From NCBI GenBank assembly GCA_022494885.1, contig JAGVSM010001254.1, forward strand, positions 25,047-89,046: a DNA stretch of 64,000 nucleotides, written 5' to 3'. The stretch's first letter is position 1, and every line of letters begins with the position of its first letter. Below the pieces are notes generated by a model, which saw only the letters and a list, made by a program, of their open reading frames with translations, ran no database searches and had not been told where the DNA came from. This document shows, in pieces, positions 9,836 through 21,010 of this stretch. Both the position numbers and the translations under genes were made by a program. The stretch is from Micrasema longulum. Lineage: Eukaryota > Arthropoda > Insecta > Trichoptera > Brachycentridae.

Positions 9836-10990
9836 TTCTCAATATTTTGATTTTGTACAAATTTTTGTAGACAAAATACTGGATTTGACAGCACAGTATG
9901 TGTTATGATAAACGGACCATACACATCGTGGTTTGACATTCTTAAAGGAGTGAAACAGAGATGTGTGATGTCACCATGGCTGTTCAACGTGTATATCGAT
10001 AATTGCATGAAAGAACTGAAAGGCTTAAGAATGGGAGCAAAAATGGGTGATTTAAATGTCAATTGTCTTTTGTACGCCGACGATGCTTTACTTCTTGCTA
10101 ATAACAAAGAGGAACTGCAATTTTTGGTAACAAAGGTCTACGATGTATGCGAGGGAAGCGATTTGCTGATGAATGTCGATAAATCGAATGTGATGGTTTT
10201 TGATAGAAATGAAAGTATGACTTAATGTGAAATCACTGTGAATGGAGTTATACTTAAACAAATAGAGGAATTTGTGTATCTAGGAAGTATGTTTACTAGG
10301 GATGGAATGACTGTGAAAGACATTGAAAGGAGGGTGAGTGCCGGGAACAGAATGAACGGTGCACTTGAATCAACCTTGGCAAATAAATGTTTGTCACAAG
10401 AGGCAAAATTAGCAGTTCACAACGGAGTCCCAGTCCCAACAATGATGTATGGGAGCGAAGTATGGACTTGGAAAAACAGGGATGAAAGTAGGCTAAATGC
10501 AGTCAAAATGCGATCTCTCCGGTGATTGTGTGGTAAAACTATGTACGATACATACACAAATGTTGAAAACACAATCGTTATCGACAAAATCAAGAAAGGA
10601 GCTCTGCACTGGTTTGGCCATGTAGAACGAATGGACAGCGAAGAAACGGCTAAGAATATTTACAATGCAAATGTTGATGGATGCAGAAAAAGAGAAAGAC
10701 CGAGAAAGACATGGCATGACCAAATCCAACAAATACTTGAAGATCGACATATCAAAAGTCAGAATAATCGGCGCGCGTTTATGAGAAGATGTATTAATGT
10801 AGAGGAAGCGATATCTGTATGCAAAGGTATAGTGTTGTGGCGTTCTTTCCTATCTGCCTACCCTTACTGGGAAACGGCGCGATGGTTTGTTATTGTTGGG
10901 TGATATTAAGATCAACAAATTTCAACAGAGATGTAGAACATTTTAGAAAACAAAATTTAGCAGCCTATGCATTTACAGGGTTAATTCTTT
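9836..10990. repeat. Foldback left arm split by LINE-A
   Basis: Bases 9836-9888 (TTTTGATTTTGTACAAATTT, TTGTAGACAAAATACTGGAT) are the outer left arm. The arm resumes at about 10900-10980 (TGATATTAAGATCAAC, TTTCAACAGAGATG, AGAACATTTTAGAAAA, ATGCATTTACAGGG). Between lies the LINE-A copy. Arm order and orientation agree on both sides, so the LINE inserted into an existing foldback copy; a few bases around CTCCCTAGGG are missing at the junction. Confidence 0.6.
9890..10903 (+). pseudogene. LINE-A reverse transcriptase, C-terminal part
   Basis: This is the best-preserved LINE fragment in the window: about 335 codons interrupted by only two stops (10224 and 10524). It starts inside the RT palm (KGVKQRCVMSPWLFNVYID), has the catalytic YADD box (LLYADDALLLA) near 10071-10103, then VYLGSMFTRDG, AVHNGVPVPTMMYGSEVW, NAVKMRSLR, HWFGHVERMD, RPRKTWHDQI and the C-terminal SAYPYW. 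The endonuclease domain and RT fingers are missing (5' truncation). Other copies are at 1-40, 15305-15595 (minus) and 52670-53130 (minus). It is a non-LTR retrotransposon; clade not assigned with confidence. Two stops make it non-functional. Confidence 0.88.
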
Positions 10991-11039
10991 TTGTGTTTCT
11001 TCCTTCCTTTTATTTATTAAAAATTTCTTAGAGGCATTG

Positions 11040-11525
11040 TAGGTGTGTAATAAAATTAAAAATTCTACACTTATGTTCGCTTTGATTGGTACAATCTGAA
11101 AGCAGGATATATTTTACTAACACAAATTGTGATCATACCGTCGCAAAGATAGGTCGTCCCCATACAAAATTAAGTGACGTAACGAATTCAGAACCTTTTT
11201 CCACATATAATATAAATTTCCATACTGACCTGATCCCGCCCGCCCTCTTCGCACTAACAGGGCCCGATCTCGGGTTAAATTATTCATAAAACCTAAGGGA
11301 ACATGTTTCGGGGAGAATGGTGAGGAGTTCCTTCGAGCGTATCAAACGATAAGTAGAAAACTAAATTAGGTTTATCAATCAATCCACGTGGAGATTTTAT
11401 ACGTGAGAGAAATTTAAATGGGTCGCTGGCTTTTGAAGAACTAGAAAATTTAAGGTTTCGATGAGTTGCGAGGATCACTCGAGGCGACAAGACGCCATTA
11501 CAAAAAATGTATGCCATTACTGTCT
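11040..11525. other. GC-elevated single-copy block
   Basis: A composition shift to near-balanced GC occurs (for example CCCGCCCGCCCTCTTCGCAC around 11240 and GGGCCCGATCTCGGG around 11265) with no match to the repeats found here. Short open frames on each strand (11086-11289 plus, 11293-11517 minus) lack domains and convincing splice sites. It is possibly a conserved non-coding element. Confidence 0.3.
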
Positions 11526-11739
11526 ACTTTTATCTAGATTATATCTGTGGGGATATCACTTTCGTATTAATGAATAAATCGTCGCTTTAGTTTGATTTTG
11601 TCCAACATACCATTTTTAAGGAAATGGAGTTAATTTTTTTTTTAATGAATTTTGTGCATTTAGCAACCTTACGTGCCATGTAAAAGGCTAAGGTACTTGG
11701 AAAAAAATAGTTTTTGTTTACCTTGGAAATAGAATGTTG

Positions 11740-12415
11740 GATCACTGATTTTGGTTTATTACCTTTATGCGTCCAATCACCATTGTTGCAAAGTCCAAGA
11801 ACAATGGCGCGTGATAACTACTTTCAACAGCAGTGTGGATATCTGTTAAAGATATCCCATCTTTCTTGCACTCTGCTTCAAGGTTATGGCGTTGTAAACT
11901 GAAAAACAGGCACTGAAATAACAGATTTTCGATTCTCTGTGAAGAAATATCATCGCATGGACAATAGTCATCATTTCTTAGTTTAAACTTATAAAGGTAA
12001 TTTCTCATGGCTCCGTGTCCGGTAAAATTTGGGTCGTTTCGAAAGTACTTTGGTGATGACGACGGAAGTTTTCTGCATCAGCCAGCGTTGGGAAAAACTT
12101 TTTAGTGATTTCACGTGTAGAAGAAGCGCATTAATGATCCTCCCAACGCTGCTGCGTATTTTGTTTTATACAGCGTTTAGCAAAGCTAAGACGAAATTCC
12201 GAGAAAAAAGGTGCCGTTCTTTTACAAGTTGCAGCTCTTGCTAGTTCATCTGCTCTCTCATTTCATTTCTCATATGTCTTCTCATCCAGCATATTTGAAT
12301 AATCATCCCTCTGATTTTACTATGAATGTCTACAATTAATGGATTTATCGAGTATCAGTTATAGCTTGAACGCCCGAACGACAATCTGATAATATTTTTG
12401 CAATAACCCACCTCT
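11740..12415 (-). pseudogene. RNase H-bearing LINE, C-terminal part (I/R1-like), copy 1
   Basis: Reading the minus strand from about 12415 down: an RNase H-like end (DIHSKIRG...IQICW, then NERADELARAAT near 12225-12270), a TREITKKFF linker, then MRNYLYKFKLRNDDYCPCDD with the C-x-C zinc-like motif near 11950-12008 and a hydrophobic C-terminus. RNase H followed by a Y-L-x-R/K-F-K...C-x-C region is the standard C-terminal order of I-type LINE proteins. Frameshifts and stops break it. The same family is at 54390-55164. The frame 11742-12008 is its longest open piece. Confidence 0.8.
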
Positions 12416-12419
12416 CTGG

Positions 12420-12790
12420 TGGTTTTTTGTTGAGTTGATTTATTTTTTTATACTTTTAAAATGTTTATATTCTTTTTTTTTATAAAGAATAATGTTCCCT
12501 AACTGGGGTGTCCCGTGCCGAAGGAAACATTTTACAATAAGTAAAACATCCCTTAAAATGTCATTTAACAAAGTTAACATAAAAATAAAATAAAAACGTT
12601 ATTTATTAACTAACCCAATTATCATTACCATAATAAGCAATAAAAACTAAAATAATCATAAAAACATAACCAATTCATGTAGACCAAGTTTCATAGAGAG
12701 TGCACAAATTTTTACCTATTTGGCTATATCCACTCATCGATCCGTGCGCAACCCATTTCCACTATCCATTTCTTAATAGCAATTTAATAT
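12420..12790. other. No feature seen
   Basis: AT-rich, poly-T-containing sequence, probably including the untranslated 3' part of the neighbouring minus-strand LINE-G. Confidence 0.4.
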
Positions 12791-12792
12791 TG

Positions 12793-13410
12793 TCAGTACT
12801 TACTTATTATCCTTATGGATAATGGAAGTAGATTGTACACTTGAACCGAGTAGTAGGCCAATCCTCTTTGACTGAAAGTTGTATAAAATTTTAATTGTTT
12901 TTGCAGCATCATGGTGGAATATTTAGTAACTATTGTATTTGTGGAAGGAGTTATGGAAGGTAGAGAATAATGTCTGTGTGCGTACAGTAACAGAGCTTTT
13001 ACATAAAGTTGTTTTACATATGTTACATTAAGATTTACGAATATACCGAGGGAGCTAATTCTGATTGGGACTCTTAAGATAATTTTCATTAAAGCTTTTT
13101 GTGCAATTATTATTTGTTTGATCAATAAATAATTTGCACATCCCCATCCTATTATTCCATATTCCACAACTGATTGACTTATTGCGTTATATATTTAAAC
13201 AAGTTCTTTTAGGCTAGTTATATTTCTTAAAGTTTTAAAAAAGTAAATTTGTTATTTCAATTTATTTTTAACATGTTCGATTTGATTAGTCCATCTTAAA
13301 TTCCCATCTATAAAAATGCCTAAATATTTAATTGAATCTACTCTGTCCAATAATTTACAAATACATTTGATGCTTGGAATTTGGTTATTTTAATTACAGC
13401 TCTGTATATG
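12793..13410 (-). pseudogene. LINE-G reverse transcriptase C-terminal part
   Basis: On the minus strand the 124-codon frame reads MEYGIIGWGCANYLLIKQII and continues AQKALMKIILRVP. Upstream, across a stop, lies IKYLGIFIDGNLRWTNQIEH. The YLGIxID...W..QI.HV and YGIIxWG..A..Q..ILK motifs are those of the thumb region of Jockey/CR1-group LINE reverse transcriptases. The YADD box is not present in this copy. 5'-truncated and degenerate. Confidence 0.8.
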
Positions 13411-14505
13411 TTTAAGGAAAGACTTGAATTACATTGTACAGGAATATTTGCAATGAGGAAGTTCAGTGTCCTTTTTTTCTATTTTTATTTGTTAATTTAA
13501 TATTCAAACAAGCCTTTTTTAAAAATTTTATTTTGATATATCGATTATCAGCGCTATGAATTTTTAAAGTTTTGTATTTCTGAAATAACCCCGCGTGTGA
13601 CGTCAGAGGTTGTTCTATGACAGTTCTTCCGATTAATTCGTTTACGATGACCAAACCAGATATCCTTCAAAGCTTGCTTATCATTGAATGGTTCATATGA
13701 ACCATTGACGTCATTCAAAGTAGGGCGTTTTTATTGAAATATTTATTATTATTATTTTCATACATTTTTAAGAAATTTTACTGTACAATTCAATGCTCTA
13801 ATTTTTACCACGCGCAAAAAAACCTTTTTTTCCATCCAATTTCCCGTAGGGCTGAAGTTCCTCACTGTACAGAGGCTCTGAGGGCGCCCGCCCTTATGCA
13901 TTTGTATGCAACTGTATATGTATATAAAATGTTTAAATAAATAAATAAAATTAAATTTCAATTAGTATGAATGTATTATTGTTTTATGTTTTTTCTTTAT
14001 ATATCCTATGTTTTGATTTTTCTTTCTCATGTACTCGTATTTAAAATGATATAAACTCGTATAAATAAACAACTAAAACAGTGTAAGTCACTCTCCAAGC
14101 ACAAGAGTTAGTCTCTTTTTTTGGAAAGTTACAGTGATAACATTTACTAGATTTGTAAAAGCAGATATGTTTAGAATTTTACAAAAACATGTACTTTTTA
14201 TAAAATTTGTTAATAAAATATTTTTTTTTAAATATGAACCAACAAAAAAAAATAAATGAAATAAAAGAAAACGAATATGTGTTGATAAATATCGAACAAA
14301 CGTATCTCCACAATAATCCACCACAGAGTTTTTTGACGTTGTTTCATTGTAATAATGAAAGTTCATTGTTTTTTTGAAAAAATAAAATTGCCCAAATGAA
14401 CTACTTTCTACAAGGGAGAAAGGATTCAGAATACCACCCCTGAAGCAGATAACCCTACTTTCATGTACTCGAAACAGATGATTGAACTACGTTGCATTTG
14501 GTTTA
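13410..14505. other. AT-rich non-coding stretch with one short palindrome
   Basis: No gene is supported; frames at 13463-13654, 13734-13961 and 14088-14366 have no motif. A 20-bp perfect palindrome AATGGTTCATATGAACCATT lies at 13687-13706. Confidence 0.4.
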
Positions 14506-14695
14506 TTAATGCACTTGTTCTCTAAATCATTTGAATAAATCCGTAGCATGTGACAACGAAATAAATTGTCTTAATTAAATTACAAATTTAAAAGCTTCAA
14601 CTAAATTAATTTAATAATAGAATCACTATGTAAAGCGCCCTTGAGGTATTTAATTACGAAAATGGCGCTGTATAAGTTATCCATAATAATAATAA
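14505..14695 (+). mobile_element. L2/CR1-type LINE 3' end (copy 1)
   Basis: It shares with 42535-42690, 27205-27390 and 55212-55426 the blocks ACTTGTTCTCTAAATCATTT, GAATAAATCCGTAGCATGTG, AGCGCCCTTGAGGTATTTAA, ACGAAAATGGCGCTGTATAA and a final ATAATAATAAT microsatellite. Only the 3' UTR remains. Confidence 0.8.
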
Positions 14696-15300
14696 TGCAG
14701 TGCCTTATGCCATACCGGGTGTGGGGAGAGGTAGTGTTTTTCTAATCATATTCATACACACATGAATACAATGACTTTTTGCAAGTATTTAACTTTTTAA
14801 GCTCAATGTCACTTGCATACTTTCTTTAGAAACGTGTAAAGGAGTATTTTTACTTCCGTACTGAGTTGGGCAGAGGTAGTATGGAATCGTAAATAATTCG
14901 GTCGCTCTAGGAAGTCGCACACGTCAACCACACCGAAACCCTTTGTAGACACGACTTTCGTAGTTTGAATTTAATATTAAAATCAAAATGGGGGGGGAAA
15001 ACGGTACTCAAACCAATTTCAAATTCGAGAAGTAATTCTAGAAAATTCAACGTTTGCTTCATTTGAGACGTGAGCAAATGATGCGAAAATCTTACGTGGA
15101 CAAGTAATGAATTAAATATTTTTCTATGAAGTGCAGATATGCTAATAGACATCAACAATATCCACAGTATCCTGGCAAGCTTATTCCACGATAGTCTCCC
15201 CTCGAGTCAACAGTCCACAATTTACTAGTGAGCCTTTTTTATAATTTAAAAATCAAACACAACATCACACCGTTTTTACTAAAGGGTAGGCAAAAATTAC
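14696..15300. other. No gene seen
   Basis: Bases 14693-14725 (GCAGTGCCTTATGCCATACC) may be a decayed SINE-1 tail. Two similar GGGCAGAGGTAGT-like words occur near 14725 and 14870. The minus frame 14907-15158 shows no motif. Confidence 0.35.
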
Positions 15301-15304
15301 TACC

Positions 15305-15595
15305 ATATTAATTGTCTGTACATATTGGACCTCGCTTACTCTACACTCATCCATCTTCTCACGCCCGCGAACCGATTATTCCGACTTTTGGATTGAATTA
15401 TTTGTAGGATTCCGTCATGCCATATCTTTCTCGGCTTTCTTCGTCTTCTGCATTTCTGCCTATTATAATTTTAGCCGTTTTTTCACTGCCAATTTGATCT
15501 ACACGCCCAAACCCACGTAGCACTTCATCCGTGATTCTGTCGATAAACTTTTCCCAGCCTCACATAATAAACAACAGATCTTGACATTCGCGCAC
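15305..15595 (-). pseudogene. LINE-A C-terminal fragment (minus copy)
   Basis: The reverse complement, in shifting frames, reads L-R-G-F-G-R-V-D-Q-I near 15505-15535, then SEKTAKIIIGRNAE, RKIWHDGILQI and NNRF, parallel to HWFGHVERMD, SEETAKNIYNAN, RKTWHDQIQQI and NNRR of the 9890-10903 copy. Short, frameshifted and non-functional. Confidence 0.7.
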
Positions 15596-15599
15596 CTAT

Positions 15600-16620
15600 C
15601 CTACATATTTTCACGTCTCATGTACAGTATTTCATTAATTTTTATTAATTTATTTAAAAACTAACAAATGAATTACACATTTAAATTCAAGACGTACATA
15701 TTATTAAAATAAATAAAACATAAAACAGACTCTTGTCATAGTAGGAGAATCTTGCTCCGGAAAACTTTTTTGGATCCATGGAACAGATCAACGTCCAGTA
15801 ACTAAATTTTAATATAAGGAGACAGCATTACGTCAGAGTAACTAATGTAAAATTTGTACTTGTAGATGCAGGGAGCTCCTACAGCAGTTGAATATGAGAG
15901 TAAGGAAACTATGTATATTTATTACAAGTTGAATAAAATACAGAATTTGGCTATAAATAATGAGTAAAATGACTAAACTGTAGTAATGGCTTCACTTTTT
16001 TTATGGGAGTTGTCCTCTTCTTCTCTTTTTCTTCCCAGTGAGTAACGGAATCATATTTCCCTGACTGTCAGCATTTTGACATCCGTGCTAGGTAATCAGC
16101 GTTTTAAATGTTTCGATGTTTCATTTATTTATTTATTTTTTCACTGACGGTTAAAAAAAACCTCTTACACAAAATGTAAGGCAAAAAATAATCATTGCGG
16201 AGAACACTTGCATAATAACACTTTAACACATATTATAAAACATGTTGTTTGAAGTATAATTAAAATTAAACAATTCAATGAAAGTAAAATGAAAAACAAT
16301 ATAAAAAATGGAATGCAACAGTAAAAAAAAACATAAAATCAGTCAATGAAAAAATGACAGTTGAATGTTGAGAATTTTATTCACTCATATATACATTTTA
16401 CTAAATGGAGAATTATTAAAAAAAAATGAAACCATTTAAAAATGCAGTTGTTTAAAGTGAACGTAACAATTCCTTAAAAAGAAAAGGAATGTCTAATAAA
16501 AATATTGTTGACGTACAGGTAAAGACGAAACTACTATACAAAAAAATAAAATAACCCAGTGGTTTATAAGTTAGGAAGAAAAGAAACTGAAAGCTTATTA
16601 AACTGCATTGCAAGGTTAAT
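15600..16620. other. AT-rich stretch, no gene seen
   Basis: A TTTATTTATTTATTT run at 16120-16140 on the minus strand looks like the A-rich tail of an old retroposon, but no diagnostic coding sequence follows it. Nothing else is recognised. Confidence 0.35.
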
Positions 16621-16624
16621 TATA

Positions 16625-17165
16625 TTATTTTATTTTATTTTATTTATTTCGAATACAAACAGATGTACAGGTTAAATGAATATTTAAAAAAAAATTTAAA
16701 TATAAAATGTATACATAGTAGGGCCTGCCATCCAATTATATGTATTCACTAAATAATACTGTAATAAAGCGACGACGGCTTGAAGTTTAAACTATATAAA
16801 TAATATAATACTATATATTAAAATAAGATAAATATGGACAAAACAAGGAGATAGTGGAAAGGAAAAGAAGGAAATTGATAAGGAGTGGTAAAGGATGATT
16901 GAAGGAAAGTGAGAGTGGAAAATTGCATTTGATTTAATGATTAAACGAATTATGAATGAAAAGCATGAATCAAGCGTATTAATTCTCTTCTGTACATATT
17001 GTATGGAGTGTTAAATATATCAAGACTATTAAATTTTTTGTTAAATGTTTCACATATACGAGGGATTGTAGAATGTTTCCGATGATTAGTTTTAAATTTA
17101 CGAATATAGAAAATATCAGAGAGTCTAGTTATTAATATATGTATGTATATATGCATGTATATGTG
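16625..17165 (-). mobile_element. LINE-D 3' end, minus (copy 1)
   Basis: The minus frame 16950-17156 contains HRKHSTIPRICETFNKKFNS and IFNTPYNMYRREL, a C-terminal tail typical of CR1/Jockey-group LINEs. The 3' UTR runs down to a TTTATTTATTTC tail at 16630-16650 and matches 33295-33720 closely (GGACAAAACAAGGAGATAGT and GGTAAAGGATGATT-like blocks). A third piece is at 49205-49390. 5'-truncated. Confidence 0.8.
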
Positions 17166-17835
17166 TGGATATATGTGTGGATGTATGTGTATTAATGTTT
17201 ATAATGGAGCACACTTGTGTGTGTATCTATATGTAGATATATAAATAAACAAATATGTTAGTCTGCCTTAGTACGGGTTTTCTCTTACTAGGCATTACTT
17301 TATAATATTTTTAAAAAATATATAAAATATATATTCTTAAAACGATTTCAACGATTCACCTTTTAAACTATCCTTAAGACGATAAAAGGTTAAGCAGCAT
17401 TAGGCATTGGTTTCCTGGTAAGTCCCACAATTTTTTTTTCTTACAAAAACAATTGAATCAATTCAGTGCTGGAAAGTAGCTCACTTTGGTTTCTGTTTAT
17501 GGTTATAAATAATGTATAAAACAGTCAACTTATGGTTTATAGGTTCCAATAAATTACTCAATACTTTAGAGAATCCATTATTCATTTTTCCATTCGGAAA
17601 TGCAACTTGGCTGAGCTTCTGAACATGTAACTGTTTCTCTCTGTTCCATTTTTACGTTTATTCACTATGTAAAATAAAGCATTCGCATTCGCCTACATTT
17701 CGCGATTCAATGGTAACGCGCTTAAGGGTAGTTGGCAATATTACAATTTTTCTGTTCTGAGATTTCCGTTTTATTTTTCTTACATTAAAAAGTAAAGCGT
17801 ATAAGGAATCAAATTCTTCTTTTTTTCCTTGATAT
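17165..17835. other. No gene seen; microsatellite
   Basis: A TATG/TGTGGATA-rich degenerate microsatellite runs at about 17130-17245. The rest is AT-rich and unassigned. Confidence 0.4.
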
Positions 17836-17837
17836 AG

Positions 17838-17997
17838 ACCAGTCATTCCCAAAGCGGTCTATATTGACCGTCAGGGTCGATTTCAACCTGCAAGGGGTAC
17901 ATGTCAATGAAAAAAAAATGAGGGTGTATGAAATGTGAATGGAAGTCCATGAGGGTGGATCCCATTTAGAAAAGCAGTCACGAAAGTTTGGGATTAC
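17838..17997. repeat. Possible hAT-type miniature element
   Basis: The left end CAGTCATTCCCAAAGCGGTC resembles hAT termini (CAG-G-TTCCCAAA), followed by TATATTGACCGTCAGGGTCG. About 150 bp on, AAAGTTTGGGATTACCG is its imperfect inverse. No 8-bp duplication could be read, so this stays tentative. Confidence 0.35.
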
Positions 17998-18690
17998 CGT
18001 CAAAGTAATATTGATCCACTTCTTCTTTGCAGTCTCGATCCTGGGGATTGGTTTGCAGCAAAGTCCTGCATCTCGTCTTTCATTGGTCTCTTTTTTTGCA
18101 GCCCTCTTCAGCTCGACATGAGGCGCAGTTTAAATCTTCGCACACATTTGCTCCAAATGTTCCCGTCGGGGGCGCCCTCTATAATTTGTTCCCTCAGCCA
18201 TTTCCTCTTTATGTCGTGCAGGAGACCCTCATGGCGCATAATGTGGCCGATCCATTGGGCTCACCTCTCTGAAATGGTTTTGATTAGGTGACCACCTTCT
18301 TCAATTCAGTTGAGAACCTCGTCATTAGTTATGTGGTCTCTCCAGCAAATTCCTAATATTTTTCTGTAGCACCACATCTCAAAGGCCTCTAGTCTTTTTT
18401 TTATCTCTTTCGAAAAGACATGTCCCACAACCGTTCATCGATATGATCCATACATATGTCTTGGCAAGTTGCTTGCGAAGTTTTAGATTGATATTATTCG
18501 ACTCAATTTTTTTAGATTTTTTGTTAAACGCAAGCCTCGCTCGGTGTATGCGGCAGTCGACTTCTCTTTTTGTTCTCCCATCCCAGGTGATCCTGCTTCC
18601 AAGGTACACAAACTCTTTTGCGTTTTTCAGAGTTGCTTTTGACATTACTATATTCATTCGTTGCTCATTACAGGCTTCAGTCATTAGTTT
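17998..18690 (-). pseudogene. LINE-C reverse transcriptase C-terminal part
   Basis: On the minus strand: FVYLGSRITWDGRTKREVDC and IHRARLAFNKKSK near 18500-18625, LRKQLAKTYVW, a YGCETW-like NGCGTC box, AFEMWCYRKILGICW near 18338-18385, RDHITNDEVLN, then AQWIGHIMRHEGLL near 18210-18260. The motif order is the same as in LINE-B but the sequence differs, so this is a separate family of the RTE-like endonuclease-reverse transcriptase group. Several stops interrupt it. Confidence 0.82.
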
Positions 18691-19600
18691 GGTTTTTTAT
18701 TTGACCAAAACCAAAGTAATCCACTTAACACAGATAAAAGTTACGCCTTGTAATTAGTCAATTGGGAAAGTAGGTTCTTCTAGTATTTTTTAACATTGCA
18801 GCACTGCGATTTTAGTTTCACGCAGTCGTGGTACTATCCTGATCTATTAAAAAGGGTTTAAAACTATAATTATGTAGTTGAATGCTGTTTACGCTTCGTG
18901 GCGCTTGTTTGAAATCCCGATTAAAATTTGAAAAATCCTCCGCTCATAAAATAAGAATTCTTATTTGTTTCCATAATGAAGAGAACTAATGTTCTATAAG
19001 CCAGTCCAAATTCAACAGATCTATGAGGTGTATGAAGAACATGCGATAAGTAATTTGATGATGTTCGTGATAATGTATACGACGATAAACAAAAAAACAT
19101 TTTACGAGGGCACGGAGTTTACCCAAAACAAAAAAGTTGGCTGTTATTTGTTCTCCAGAGGATTGCTTCTCTTGTGAGGTGGATTCCCTACTGTCCTCAG
19201 TCTTTTAGTAGGTCTTCAGCACGCTCAGTAATTTCTTATAAGTTAATCGGTCTGTTAGATACGAATTGTATGTTTTTGAAGGTAAGATTAATCTTGCGCT
19301 TCTTGCGCCATTCCAGAAATATTTCTGTCCAAAACCACCTTGTTAATCAAAATTTTAAATCGACCTTTTCTCAAGTATTGTGTCTACAATTTGTCTAAAT
19401 TTTCTAACCTCTATTCAATACGCTGCAAGGTGAGATTATCGTAACAACACGCAAGTAAATTTGGCCACTCAGGCTTCGCTTTATCGGCCCTGCGGGCCTC
19501 AGTTGAATTATTCGAATCTCAGGCACTGTGAAATTTCACGCTTTTGAGCCTCACAATTTATTTTATGCTGTTGGCTGCAACATAAACATATAATGCACCG
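18691..19600. other. No gene seen
   Basis: Frames at 18989-19177 and 19174-19398 have no recognisable motif. The sequence is only mildly AT-rich and unassigned. Confidence 0.35.
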
Positions 19601-19604
19601 GGGG

Positions 19605-19680
19605 TGTGGTCTCGTGGCTAGTGTCGCGGACCCAGGGATGAGAGGTCCGAGCATCGCCCCACGCTCTATAACGACTTAAT
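19605..19680 (+). repeat. tRNA-derived SINE head (SINE-3)
   Basis: GGGTGTGGTCTCGTGGCTAG has an A-box-like segment and GAGGTCCGAGCATCGCCCC a weak B-box-like one. It resembles the minus-strand head at 32085-32165. Too divergent to be a tRNA gene. Confidence 0.45.
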
Positions 19681-19719
19681 TCTCATTTTTTAATAAATAA
19701 ATAGTTTGGATAAATCATA

Positions 19720-19858
19720 AAAACACAAATATTTATTCAAAAAAATAAATTTAAAAAAAATAATCTTTCACTCAGAATAACGCTAAGAACACAAATATTT
19801 ATTTATAAAAAAATATAAAATAATAATAATCTGTCACTCAGAATAACGCTTCGAAAAC
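19720..19858 (+). repeat. Two-unit tandem repeat, about 67 bp each
   Basis: Each unit runs AACACAAATATTTATT, an A-rich middle, then AATAATCTTTCACTCAGAAT or AATAATCTGTCACTCAGAAT with AACGCT. The units adjoin head to tail. Confidence 0.7.
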
Positions 19859-19884
19859 CCCGCTGTTATAATATATTAAATATC

Positions 19885-19965
19885 CCGGCAGCCTCCGTGT
19901 TGAAGTGGTTAAGACACTTGACTCACGCATGGAAGGTTCCGGGTTCGATTCCTGGTGAGAACACA
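19885..19965 (+). repeat. tRNA-derived SINE head (SINE-2)
   Basis: It contains an A-box-like TTGAAGTGGTTAAGACAC and a B box GGTTCGATTCC (19940-19950) at tRNA-like spacing. A second copy with the same middle (ACACTTGACCCACGCA-AGAAGGTTCCGGG) is at 32870-32955. The acceptor stem does not close and A-rich DNA follows, so it is a SINE head rather than a tRNA gene. Confidence 0.6.
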
Positions 19966-20189
19966 AAAAATAATTTTATAATCAAAATAAAAACTGCTTT
20001 TACTACTGCTATCTAGAGATCGATCTGTGAAACGTTAGAATATATAAGCCAAGATTTTTTTTTATATTAACAATACACTTCTCTGCATTACACAGAATTA
20101 GAAACCTGGACGAAAAAAGGGAAATAAAATGTTCGGCTATATCTGATTTTTCAAGATGCCCAAGTTTAAACTCTTTTGCGTTCTGCAAT

Positions 20190-20490
20190 TATTTCCCTTA
20201 CGCCCTGTTTGACAATTTATACGTCCTTCGAACCAAAGATTCTGCATAAACAAAGAAACTGCAGTGCACGATAAAAGAGGCAATTGAAATACACAGACAC
20301 TCAAATAACATAAACAGAGACGACGAGCTGAAATTAAACTCAACATGGTTTCCGGCACTATACACTAATGCCGACTGCGACACGGTACAAACGACATGTA
20401 CATAAACACATGTTTTTCTACATGACACGTAATTTACCCCGAAAATGGCTCCTGCAAGAAGTCGGAACGAATCCAACCTTCACGGTATTA
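20190..20490 (+). pseudogene. Penelope-like element C-terminal fragment (PLE-2, copy 1)
   Basis: Across two frames the plus strand reads FEPKILHKQRN, then KEAIEIHRHSNNINRDDELK, LNSTWFPALYTNADCDT and a stop near 20405. This matches the tail that follows the GIY-YIG endonuclease in insect Penelope-like polyproteins (E-A-I-E-I-x-K-H-x-N-N-x-N-R-D-D-G ... W-x-P-x-L). The other copy is at 54200-55480. The end segment 20440-20485 (ATGGCTCCTGCAAGAAGTCG, GAACGAATCCAACC) recurs inverted at 54100-54145 and at 62070-62110, suggesting a terminal repeat. The RT and GIY-YIG parts are absent. Confidence 0.72.
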
Positions 20491-20689
20491 CAAAAAAAAG
20501 TATTGATAACTGTGAAAATAAACACACCCATAGGTTCCAAGTATTACAATAAATACAGAGTTTCGTGAAAATAAAGTAAAAAAGAGCATACTATACTCTT
20601 GAAAATTAAAAATACTTTCTTTTGTGAACCTTTCCAAAACTTCTAGATGTAGGTTCTGCAGTTCAGATGAGGAAACACCTATACACATA

Positions 20690-21010
20690 ATGTGTTAATG
20701 TGATGCTTTACATCATAAAAGGAACCTCATCCTCGGGGACCGCTGGTTAAACCCAAGAATGTTATAAAGCTTGCCCGCTACCTAATAGCCCAAAACTTTA
20801 CGGTTCTGGGCTATTGGCTATGGGCTTGGAGGGGGAGATTTAGCAAAATGTAAACTCTCGCCTTTCACACAGGAGACAGGCTTTTTATTTAGTTGGGCTT
20901 AGAGGGCGATAACTATTTTTGGAGACTCGTCACAATGGATCTTCACCGGTCGCAGTGACGGTCAGGAGCTTGAAAAGCACTGACCTCCACCTCTAAGAAT
21001 AAGAACTACT
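20690..21010 (+). repeat. Dispersed repeat R, plus copy
   Basis: It is the same family as 5195-5515 (reverse complement) and 24078-24188. Shared blocks are given at the first copy. It ends in CACCTCTAAGAATAAGAA. Confidence 0.65.

Noticed and set aside
17130..17245. Possible coding TATG-rich segment
   Set aside because: It is a degenerate microsatellite.
19885..19965. Functional tRNA gene
   Set aside because: A and B boxes are present but the acceptor stem does not close and a second diverged copy exists, so it is a SINE head. The same holds for the SINE-1 heads.
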